Source: Kribbella kalugense
GTDB lineage: Bacteria > Actinomycetota > Actinomycetes > Propionibacteriales > Kribbellaceae
DNA: 64,000 bases
Assembly: GCF_004365875.1 (NCBI RefSeq)
Contig: NZ_SODF01000002.1
Span: 1,116,001-1,180,000, forward strand
Reading direction: 5' to 3'
Below are positions 17,901 to 24,305 of this stretch, one piece after another (the stretch's first letter is position 1; the number at the start of each line of letters is the position of its first letter). The notes beneath the pieces are model-generated. The model was not told the DNA's origin. It ran no database searches and saw only the letters and a program-made list of their open reading frames with translations. The position numbers were made by a program, and so were the translations under genes.

Positions 17901-18524
17901 GTGAGCTCACCGCCGCCCGGGCCGAACTACAGCTGGCAGCCGGAGAACCGCGACTACAAGTCCGCACCCACCTACGGCCAGCCGCCGAAGAAGAGCCGTG
18001 CGGGCCTGATCATCGCCCTGATCGTGATCTTCATCGTCGTAGCCCTCGGCGCCGTCGGCGTACTCGTCCAACGCCTGGTCTCCACCCACCAGAACTCCAC
18101 AGCCAACCCCGGCCCCGGCACCTCGGTCGCACCCCCACCCGCGACGAAAACGACGCGCCCCACGGCACCCAAACCGACCACTCCCAAGCCGTCCACCCCG
18201 GCAAAGACCACACCTGCTACCCCGGCGACGTCAGCAGCAGCCTTAGGTCAGCAATTCGTTGCCCAACTCAACGCCAACAACTCCAAAGGCGCCGCCGCCC
18301 TGGCCTGCAAGAGCTCGGAACAACTGATCCCCCTCCTGATGCGCGCCCTGGTCGGCCCCCCAACCAACCTCACCACCGGCACCCCCACCGGTCAGACAAC
18401 TACCCTCGTCATCCCCCTGTCCGGCACCTCCAAAGGCGCCAAAGTCACCGGAGTCCTAGTCCTCACCAAGCTCGCCCCCGCCCCCCTCTGCGTCCAAGCC
18501 TTCCAAATCACCACCACCCACTAG
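17901..18524 (+). CDS. membrane-anchored protein of unknown function, paralogue 2
   Basis: 207 aa from GTG 17901. Short cytoplasmic part, one helix (AGLIIALIVIFIVVALGAVG), a long Pro/Thr/Lys linker typical of wall-spanning regions, and an outer domain with FVAQLNANNSKGAAALACKS and PLCVQAFQI that aligns with paralogue 1 (FLAFLNANDQKHALALGCAD, PLCVRLTSL). Each outer domain keeps two Cys, possibly a disulfide. The 11-bp TGCCACACTGA at 17886-17896 precedes the start. Its TAG stop shares the tetramer CTAG with the stop of the convergent flavoprotein. Confidence 0.75.
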   Translation: MSSPPPGPNYSWQPENRDYKSAPTYGQPPKKSRAGLIIALIVIFIVVALGAVGVLVQRLVSTHQNSTANPGPGTSVAPPPATKTTRPTAPKPTTPKPSTPAKTTPATPATSAAALGQQFVAQLNANNSKGAAALACKSSEQLIPLLMRALVGPPTNLTTGTPTGQTTTLVIPLSGTSKGAKVTGVLVLTKLAPAPLCVQAFQITTTH

Positions 18525-19078
18525 CCAGATTCGCGGATCCTGGTCGCAACGTCGATCTGCTCGAACACCCAGTCCCACCGGAATCCGTCGACCACCTGCG
18601 AGCCAGTTCCGGGCACCATCGGCTCCAGCGAGGTGGGCGAGCCATCGTGTGCATCGAGGATTCGGATACCCGCCTGACGAAGTACCGTGAGAGAGGCTGG
18701 CCAGGCGGGATGCCCAGTCAGCTCTTGACTGGCGTACGGCACGGCGACGGTAGGTGTTCGGGAGCCGAGGGCAGCGCACAGCGTGGTCAACGGATACGAG
18801 TAGGCGTTTCCAGTTGCCCAAGCATTCAGGGTGTGGAAGGTCGTCGGCACCACGGCAACGGCATCCGCTGCCGGAGTTCGCCTGGGCTCCGTGGGTTTGC
18901 GGTTGCCGACGATCACAGGAACGCCGCCCAAGTTCTGCTCCGCCAACCAAGGAAGTGCGGCATCGGTCGGTACGACGTAGGGGTCCCAACCCCGCTCGTA
19001 CGCAGCCTGTACACCGTCACCAAGCCGGGCAGCTAGCGGCGCGCCGCAAGCGACCAGCAGAAGGGCGCGATTGCTCAC
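18521..19078 (-). CDS. flavoprotein, phosphopantothenoylcysteine decarboxylase-like (HFCD) fold
   Basis: 185 aa. The start RALLLVACGAPLAARLGDGV and the middle VVPTTFHTLNAWATGNAYSYPL match the flavin-binding HFCD fold (the family PASANT motif is here PTTFHT). It lies 19 bases downstream of the XRE/TPR regulator and is probably co-transcribed. Such flavoproteins commonly accompany this regulator type in actinobacteria. Some relatives oxidatively decarboxylate C-terminal Cys of RiPPs, but the nearby precursor ends in Asp and lacks a core Cys, so that role is unlikely. Function unknown. Confidence 0.75.
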   Translation of the reverse strand: MSNRALLLVACGAPLAARLGDGVQAAYERGWDPYVVPTDAALPWLAEQNLGGVPVIVGNRKPTEPRRTPAADAVAVVPTTFHTLNAWATGNAYSYPLTTLCAALGSRTPTVAVPYASQELTGHPAWPASLTVLRQAGIRILDAHDGSPTSLEPMVPGTGSQVVDGFRWDWVFEQIDVATRIRESG

Positions 19079-19097
19079 GCCAAATCACCTGCCCAGC

Positions 19098-20321
19098 TCA
19101 CAGTTGTACGCCGACCCAGTTGGCATAGCCGATGAGGTTGTCGGGCGCATGACGGCTTGCGTGGACAAGGCTGGCGATGGTTTCTCGAACGCTTGGGTGA
19201 TATCTGGTCTTCTGGGGTGCGACCTGCCGTGCAACCAGCAGCGAACTCATGGAACCTTCGTTATCACCGATCAGCAACTGCGCACGGGCTGTGTCGATGT
19301 GATGGTGACCAATCCTGTCGGGCGGATAGCCGCTGGGTGTGTGGACTTGGCTGGCGAGTTCGACTGCGCTGCCATGGTTGCCGAGCTCCATTTCGATGGC
19401 GGCAGCATGGATCGCCACGTTCGTGGCACCGAACGACATCGCGCCTGCATAGCCAGTTGCCAGATCCATGCCAGTCACCTCCCGGCCAAGCACATCCGCG
19501 AGATGCCGAGCTTCCGCGAGTTCGCCACGGGCAGTATCCGCATCACCCTGGCGCGTTGCCAGAATCGAGGCGCGCAACCGCAGGTTGCCAGCCGCACATA
19601 CCGCAATCGGATCGGCCGCCCGAACCTCGGCATCGATGTCGGCGAGCGCGGTGTGGATGATCCTCCGCCCGAGCTCGTGGCGGCCGGTTGTGAATGTGGA
19701 GTAAGCGCGCATGTAGCGATAGGTCGCGACCTGGTACGGATCACCGCAGCGGGATGCTGAGAAGTCCATGCGGGCAAGCAGTAGCGACACGAGATCGACC
19801 AAGCCGAGGGCGTACGCCACGTCGGCGGCCGATCGGTAGAGCTGAACGAGAAGATGGTGGGCGTGTTCGGCATCGCGACCAGTGAGTGTCTGTGACAACT
19901 GGACCAGTTCATCGATCAAGGCAGGAGCTCGGCCGAGAATCCGGGCGTACTGCGCATCGCGTCGGGCGAGCACCATGTCACGCACGTCAGGGCGGATTTC
20001 CGCAAGCGTTCGCATGGGTAAGTCGTCGAGAGTGAGATCGAAGTTCTCCAGCGACGCCCGCAAGTCATTGAGCGGGCCAGACAGCCGGTCCTCAGTCTGT
20101 TCCTCGATGAACGGCTGACCGGTCAAGTGGGTGACTGGTATCGACATCGCCCTCGCACACGCGGCAAGAAATGACTGGGACGCCGGCCTAGAGCCGCTCT
20201 CGACTTTGGTCAGGAGGCTGTGGGACACGTTCGCGCGTGCAGCAAGTCCTCGCTGGGTCAGCCGATTCAGTCGGCGATACGCGGCTATTCGGGCACCGGT
20301 GCTCAGCCTGCGATCTGACAT
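19098..20321 (-). CDS. XRE-family regulator with C-terminal TPR-like region
   Basis: 407 aa from ATG 20321. The helix-turn-helix is at residues 8-62 (GARIAAYRRLNRLTQRGLAA, then NVSHSLLTKVESGSRPAS); the rest is an all-helical region with TPR-like spacing. This architecture is common for regulators of specialised-metabolite and RiPP genes in actinobacteria. It is divergent from the graspetide operon, and the 168-bp spacer holds a palindrome and a tandem repeat that could be its binding sites. Regulation of the tgm genes is inference. Confidence 0.85.
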   Translation of the reverse strand: MSDRRLSTGARIAAYRRLNRLTQRGLAARANVSHSLLTKVESGSRPASQSFLAACARAMSIPVTHLTGQPFIEEQTEDRLSGPLNDLRASLENFDLTLDDLPMRTLAEIRPDVRDMVLARRDAQYARILGRAPALIDELVQLSQTLTGRDAEHAHHLLVQLYRSAADVAYALGLVDLVSLLLARMDFSASRCGDPYQVATYRYMRAYSTFTTGRHELGRRIIHTALADIDAEVRAADPIAVCAAGNLRLRASILATRQGDADTARGELAEARHLADVLGREVTGMDLATGYAGAMSFGATNVAIHAAAIEMELGNHGSAVELASQVHTPSGYPPDRIGHHHIDTARAQLLIGDNEGSMSSLLVARQVAPQKTRYHPSVRETIASLVHASRHAPDNLIGYANWVGVQL

Positions 20322-20388
20322 TGCGTGTCTCCGGTTCCGGCAGTTGCGTATCTGGGTGGAACGATACCCGCGCCCTCGAATCGCTACT

Positions 20389-20423
20389 TGCTGAGTGTGC
20401 TGAGTGTTGCACCAAGTGTGCAA
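20389..20423. promoter_or_regulatory. tandem repeat and palindrome in the XRE / graspetide divergent spacer
   Basis: GCTGAGTGT occurs twice head-to-tail (20390-20398 and 20399-20407), immediately followed by the dyad TTGCAC-CAAGT-GTGCAA (20407-20423); a further half-site TTGCGCAC lies at 20433-20440. Position between two divergent genes suggests an operator. Confidence 0.45.
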
Positions 20424-20489
20424 CTCGACGACTTGCGCACTGACAACAATTGATCACACAGCGCGACAGGCTCGTGGAGGTGAGAGGGC

Positions 20490-20855
20490 ATGCAGGTGGA
20501 ATCACTGACCGCAGGCAGGTCCGACGACGAGATCGACCATCGAACTCTCGCGGTGGGGTACTTGCGGCAGTACCCGTCAATGACCCACTCCCAACTCGTT
20601 CAGGCGGAAGCGCATATCGCTGGACTCGCCGCGCAGCATCGCCTCGACCTGCGCAAGGTGTTCGTGGAGCACCTGGGCACTGATCCAGCCGCCTTCGACG
20701 CGCTAATCAAGAGGGTGAAGCGGCACAGGATCCCGGTGGTGCTCGTGCTCACACAAGTGCATCTAAGCGCCGTTGGCGGCGATGAGACGAAGGAAGAGCG
20801 ACTTCGCCGTGAGACCGGCGCCCATGTGTTGGCCGCCAACAGGTCACATCCATGA
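20490..20855 (+). CDS. small protein of the graspetide operon, possibly a resolvase-fold remnant
   Basis: 121 aa from ATG 20490, with GAGAGGG close upstream. I do not recognise it firmly. The run AVGYLRQYPSMTHSQLVQAE, then HRLDLRKVFVEHLG and FDALIKRVKRHRIPVVLVLT follows the order of the N-terminal domain of serine recombinases (YxRVS, then a bipartite helix, then VVLV strand), but the catalytic YxRVS serine is not in register and no DNA-binding tail exists. It may be a non-catalytic accessory. Its stop overlaps an ATG (ATGA) that opens a 30-codon frame. Confidence 0.65.
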   Translation: MQVESLTAGRSDDEIDHRTLAVGYLRQYPSMTHSQLVQAEAHIAGLAAQHRLDLRKVFVEHLGTDPAAFDALIKRVKRHRIPVVLVLTQVHLSAVGGDETKEERLRRETGAHVLAANRSHP

Positions 20856-20944
20856 GCCGACGAGTATCCACACCAGCCCGGTGGGCGGGCGTACTGACCC
20901 CTGCGTCTGCGCCCGTCCGCCGAGACCAGCCAACTCCTGGCTAA
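20852..20944 (+). CDS. possible 30-residue leader or small peptide, coupled to the preceding gene
   Basis: ATG 20852 overlaps the upstream stop as ATGA and the frame runs 30 codons to TAA at 20942-20944, beginning MSRRVSTPARWAGVL. The product is basic and Pro/Ala-rich with no recognisable family. Translational coupling is the only positive evidence; it may be chance. Confidence 0.25.
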   Translation: MSRRVSTPARWAGVLTPASAPVRRDQPTPG

Positions 20945-21043
20945 GCGGCGAACGGCAACTCGATGGCGACCTGATCGACGGCGAGCCGAAGACCTGCAAG
21001 CAACTCCGTGCTGACTGAATCAACCTGTGGAAGGACATGCGCT

Positions 21044-21319
21044 ATGACTGCTATATCTCTTCGCCCGTGGGGCGTGAGCCGTGCCACCGAATGTAGTCCG
21101 CTGGATGACAGCGACGTTCTGGCGCTGACCGCCGAGGACATTGACCCGGTGACGCAACTCGGGATCTACCGCGATCCGACCGGTCAGGTCGTGCAGGCCG
21201 GGCCTCCGAAGCATGGCACGCAGCGAGCGCAGTTCAAGAGTCTCCCGACGGGGGGCGGCGATGGCTCGAAGCCCGGCAGCGGAGATGACACCAAAATCGT
21301 CGAGTACGTTCCTGACTGA
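21044..21319 (+). CDS. tgmA: ATP-grasp-modified RiPP (graspetide) precursor peptide
   Basis: 91 aa from ATG 21044, chosen because GGAAGG lies 9 bases ahead. The leader has RPWGVSR at residues 7-13 and DPVTQLGIYRDPTGQVVQAG at 34-53, then KHGT at 56-59, all matching the putative ATP-grasp-target RiPP family. The C-terminal third is rich in Thr/Ser and Asp/Glu (SLPTGGGDGSKPGSGDDTKI, 66-85, then VEYVPD). Thr/Ser or Lys side chains joined to Asp/Glu carboxylates by the ATP-grasp enzyme are expected; the D73-G74 pair is a natural aspartimide site for the PIMT-like enzyme. Stop overlaps the next start (TGATG). Confidence 0.9.
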   Translation: MTAISLRPWGVSRATECSPLDDSDVLALTAEDIDPVTQLGIYRDPTGQVVQAGPPKHGTQRAQFKSLPTGGGDGSKPGSGDDTKIVEYVPD

Positions 21320-22272
21320 TGAGTGTTGACGGACCTGTCCTCGTCCTGACGTGTGCGGACGACCCGACGTCGGATGTGGTCCTGGCTGAGCTCAACAATC
21401 GCGGCGTACCCGTGTTCCGGTGTGATCCCGCTGATGTGCTCACAGGCAGGTTGGAGGTCTCGGCGCATTTCGGGACCAGCGGCGCGCGCAGCTATCTGCG
21501 CACAGACGCGAGGACCGTGGATCTCAGCTCTGTCCGATCGGTGTACTACCGCCGCCCGTCGTCGTACCTGGCTCCAACGACAATGTCCGAACGCGACGGA
21601 CGATTCGCAAAGGAGCAGGCAAAACACGGCATGGCGGGCATCGTGGCCAGTGTGCGGGGCCGGTGGGTCAATCACATCTGGCGGGCAGTGGAAGCCGAGT
21701 TCAAGCCGACTCAGCTGATCGCGGCACGCGAGGCAGGTTTTGTGGTGCCGCCGACGATCATCACCAACAGGGTCGATGACGTACGCGACTTCACCAAGGA
21801 GCAGGGGTCGATCGTGTACAAGCCTTTGCAGAATACGGACCTTGCTGGATCGGATGGCACAGCGGCTGCGATCTGGGTGGATGAGGTCGAGGCCTCCAAG
21901 CTGGATGCCGGTCTGGGGTTGACCTTGCATTTGTTCCAGCGTCGGGTGGACAAGGTTGCCGACTTACGGGTGACTGTGATCGGCAACGAAATCTTCAGCG
22001 TCCGGCTCGAATCGCCACACATCGACTGGCGTCGTGACTACGACCAGGTCCGCTACAGCGTGGTCGACACACCCGTTGACATCGCAGCGCAGTGCCGCCG
22101 CTACCTCGACAAGTTCGGACTGCTGTTCGGTGCCTTCGACTTCGGGCTCACAGGCGATGGCTCGTGGGTCTGGTACGAATGCAACACCGGCGGACAGTGG
22201 CATTGGCTCGAACTCGAGACAGGACTACCAATGACAGCTGCTCTCGCTGACCTTCTGGAGATCACCCGATGA
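21319..22272 (+). CDS. tgmB: ATP-grasp ribosomal peptide maturase (graspetide ligase)
   Basis: 317 aa. N-terminal domain VLVLTCADDPTSDVVLAELN leads to the ATP-grasp domain: SIVYKPLQNTDLAGSDG (ATP-contacting Lys, about 165), RRVDKVADLRVTVIGNEIFS, and the metal-binding end GAFDFGLTGDGSWVWYECN with GGQWHWLE. This matches the SAV_5884-like maturase family that activates Asp/Glu side chains as acyl phosphates and joins them to Ser/Thr/Lys of the precursor. It overlaps the precursor stop by one base and the methyltransferase by four, so the three genes are tightly coupled. Confidence 0.93.
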   Translation: MSVDGPVLVLTCADDPTSDVVLAELNNRGVPVFRCDPADVLTGRLEVSAHFGTSGARSYLRTDARTVDLSSVRSVYYRRPSSYLAPTTMSERDGRFAKEQAKHGMAGIVASVRGRWVNHIWRAVEAEFKPTQLIAAREAGFVVPPTIITNRVDDVRDFTKEQGSIVYKPLQNTDLAGSDGTAAAIWVDEVEASKLDAGLGLTLHLFQRRVDKVADLRVTVIGNEIFSVRLESPHIDWRRDYDQVRYSVVDTPVDIAAQCRRYLDKFGLLFGAFDFGLTGDGSWVWYECNTGGQWHWLELETGLPMTAALADLLEITR

Positions 22273-23393
22273 CCGATCCGATCGATCAGCAGACATGGCA
22301 AGCCTTAGCCGGCGAGCTGGTTGCCTCGCTCAAACAAAAGGGGCACCTGAATGATCCAGGTCTGCGGGCAGCGTTCGCGGAGATTCCACGACACCATTTC
22401 GTGCCCGAGTACCTGCGCCTGGACGTCGATCCGGCGGGTGCCGCTCGCGTTGACGGCGTCGTCGACCGATCAGACCCGGAGTACCTGCAGACCATCTACT
22501 CCGATCAGGCGTTGATGACGCAGACGAAGCCTGTCCAAGGGCAGCCTGACAGCTTCGTATGGAGTTCATCCTCGTCGATGCCATCCGTCATGGCCGACAT
22601 GATCGAGGAACTCCAGATTAGTCGAGGTATGACCGTACTGGAGAGCGGCACGGGTACCGGCTACAACGCAGCGATCCTTTGTCAACTGCTCGGCGATGCT
22701 GCGGTAACGACGGTGGAGATCGATCCCGACCTGCTTCACACAGCACTCGTACGCCTGGCCGATCTCGGATACCGCCCATCCACCAGCCCACAGCCCCGGA
22801 ACTACGATCGGATCCTGTCAACCCACGCGGTCGACAACATTCCGGTCAAGTGGACCGAGCTAGGTAAGCCGGGAGCCGTCATCCTGACTGATCTTCGGCC
22901 ACCCTCGAACACCCAGATCGGTGCCTGGGCAAAACTCACGATCGACGAAGATGGTCGCGGCGCGACCGGCCGTCTGATGGCCCCTCGCGGCTACTTCATG
23001 AGCGCGCGCAAAGTACCGGAGTTCGCCGACGACGGCCAGAACCTGCCCGTGCTGACCCTTGAAGAGCACCAACGCAGAGCACAACTGGTGGTCACTCGGA
23101 CAACCGATCTTTCTCCCGAGATCTTCAATGACACAGGGTTCGGCCTGTACTTCTGGCGCCGCCGCCCGGATGTCTGGTCGTGGTACCACGCCGGAGAGAT
23201 CAGCCTGAGCACCGCAGACGGCACCTGGACCCAGGTGCGCAACACCGCGGTCAGCCACATCGGTGAACGTGATCTCTGGGCCGAGGTGGAGGACGCGCAC
23301 CGAGAGTGGCAAGCGTCAGGGCGGCCGCCGATCACGGAATGGACTATCCGCATCACTCCTGAAGGGTCCACCGAGATCGAACTGCCGCACTGA
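22269..23393 (+). CDS. tgmC: PIMT-like methyltransferase of the ATP-grasp RiPP system
   Basis: 374 aa from ATG 22269 (ATGA overlap with tgmB). The N-terminal 200 residues resemble protein-L-isoaspartate O-methyltransferase: FAEIPRHHFVPEYLR, QALMTQTKPVQGQPDSFVWSS (the PIMT SQP/MVA-like region), GMTVLESGTGTGYNAAILCQ (SAM motif I) and VTTVEIDPDL. The extra C-terminal domain of about 170 residues (ending TEWTIRITPEGSTEIELPH) is characteristic of RiPP-linked versions. In characterised systems such enzymes methylate Asp to give aspartimide in the crosslinked peptide. Here that is inferred from context. Confidence 0.9.
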   Translation: MTDPIDQQTWQALAGELVASLKQKGHLNDPGLRAAFAEIPRHHFVPEYLRLDVDPAGAARVDGVVDRSDPEYLQTIYSDQALMTQTKPVQGQPDSFVWSSSSSMPSVMADMIEELQISRGMTVLESGTGTGYNAAILCQLLGDAAVTTVEIDPDLLHTALVRLADLGYRPSTSPQPRNYDRILSTHAVDNIPVKWTELGKPGAVILTDLRPPSNTQIGAWAKLTIDEDGRGATGRLMAPRGYFMSARKVPEFADDGQNLPVLTLEEHQRRAQLVVTRTTDLSPEIFNDTGFGLYFWRRRPDVWSWYHAGEISLSTADGTWTQVRNTAVSHIGERDLWAEVEDAHREWQASGRPPITEWTIRITPEGSTEIELPH

Positions 23394-23402
23394 TCGCGGG
23401 GG

Positions 23403-23834
23403 TCATCGACCCGTCGTGTAGAACTCGGCGAGGCGCTGGATCGCCTCTGCCTTCGTCATGGCCTTCACCTCGGCCTCGGGAATGTGCGCCTCGGCGATCA
23501 GTACTCTGACGACTCCTACCGGGATCGACTCGGTCGGGACCCGTGGTCCCTGTCGATCAGGGAGGACCTTGTGTTCGACGCACGCCCAGAACTCTGCAGC
23601 GGTCACAGCGAGCTGGTCGCGAAGAATGTGCGACCAGATGGACGGGCCGTAGCCGGTGCGATCGACGGGGTGACTGATTCTCGTGTACAGGATGCGTCCG
23701 TCCGGCAGGGCGAACTCGTAGTTGACGTGGTGGGTTCCGCGCTTACCCGTGGCGCGTTTGCGTTCGGCCCAGCCTTCGGTGATGCAGAAATCCTGGTGAT
23801 CCGTCCGGCTGGCCGGACGGCGTTGTTCGTTCAT
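23403..23834 (-). CDS. cytotoxic translational repressor-like protein (toxin partner)
   Basis: 143 aa from ATG 23834, 8 bases after the upstream stop. ASRTDHQDFCITEGW, GTHHVNYEFALPDGRILYTRISHPVDRT and YGPSIWSHILRDQLAVT with FWACVEHKVLPDR are conserved in a family annotated in actinobacteria as cytotoxic translational repressor of a toxin-antitoxin system. Activity has not, to my knowledge, been tightly established for this branch. The order antitoxin then toxin, close spacing and an operator-like palindrome upstream support a TA pair. It is convergent with tgmC with a 9-bp gap. Confidence 0.7.
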   Translation of the reverse strand: MNEQRRPASRTDHQDFCITEGWAERKRATGKRGTHHVNYEFALPDGRILYTRISHPVDRTGYGPSIWSHILRDQLAVTAAEFWACVEHKVLPDRQGPRVPTESIPVGVVRVLIAEAHIPEAEVKAMTKAEAIQRLAEFYTTGR

Positions 23835-23842
23835 GGTGTTCG

Positions 23843-24265
23843 TCAGCCGAGCAGCCAGTCGCGCAGCTGATCGTCCGATGAGAGGGCGACGATTTGGACC
23901 AATCCCCAGTTGTCGGCGTGGTTGGGCGCCAGCCGCAGGTGGTCGGCCCACTCCTCGGCGTAGTCGCGGAGTGCGTCGATCATCTCCGCCACCGCCTCGT
24001 CGAGGGTGGTGCCGTCAGCGGCAACAGGAAGCCCGGGGATGAAGATCGACCAGCCGTCGTTCTCGGCAACTGCCTCGGCGCCGGACGGGCGGATACGCGT
24101 CAGGAAGTGAACCAGCCGGTCTGCGTCGACGGCAGCAACCCGACGAGCGTCTCGAGTAACCGTTGCCGGGCGACCGTCATCGGCGGCGTCAAGGATGTCC
24201 TTGAAATGCTCACGCGCCTCGCGCGCGCTGCGGTACTCGATCGGGGCACCCATGACCTTCTCCAT
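23843..24265 (-). CDS. Phd/YefM-like antitoxin
   Basis: 140 aa from ATG 24265; an internal ATG at 24253 is an alternative start and neither has an ideal ribosome site. Residues 8-50 (IEYRSAREAREHFKDILDAA, ATVTRDARRVAAVDADRL) match the Phd/YefM DNA-binding antitoxin fold. The second half (PLPVAADGTTLDEAVAEMIDALRDYAEEW) resembles a HicB-like partial fold followed by an acidic/helical tail. Antitoxins of this kind repress their own operon and neutralise the toxin; the dyad at 24274-24291 would be its operator. Confidence 0.75.
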   Translation of the reverse strand: MEKVMGAPIEYRSAREAREHFKDILDAADDGRPATVTRDARRVAAVDADRLVHFLTRIRPSGAEAVAENDGWSIFIPGLPVAADGTTLDEAVAEMIDALRDYAEEWADHLRLAPNHADNWGLVQIVALSSDDQLRDWLLG

Positions 24266-24273
24266 CCCTCTAC

Positions 24274-24291
24274 TGTGTACACAGCGTACAC
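24274..24291. promoter_or_regulatory. palindromic operator candidate of the toxin-antitoxin pair
   Basis: TGTGTACACA (24274-24283) is a perfect palindrome, and GTGTAC (24275-24280) also pairs with GTACAC (24286-24291). It ends 9 bases before the antitoxin start, where Phd-type autorepressors bind. Confidence 0.5.
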
Positions 24292-24305
24292 GGTCGCGCT
24301 GTCGG

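Noticed and set aside
20773..21018. 81-codon plus-strand frame overlapping the end of the small tgm protein
   Set aside because: Its first part overlaps a supported gene in another phase and no start signal precedes the later part; mentioned only as a possible decayed gene.
20941..21141. 66-codon minus-strand frame across the tgmA start
   Set aside because: Somewhat protein-like, but it is antisense to the precursor leader that matches a known family, and has no ribosome site.
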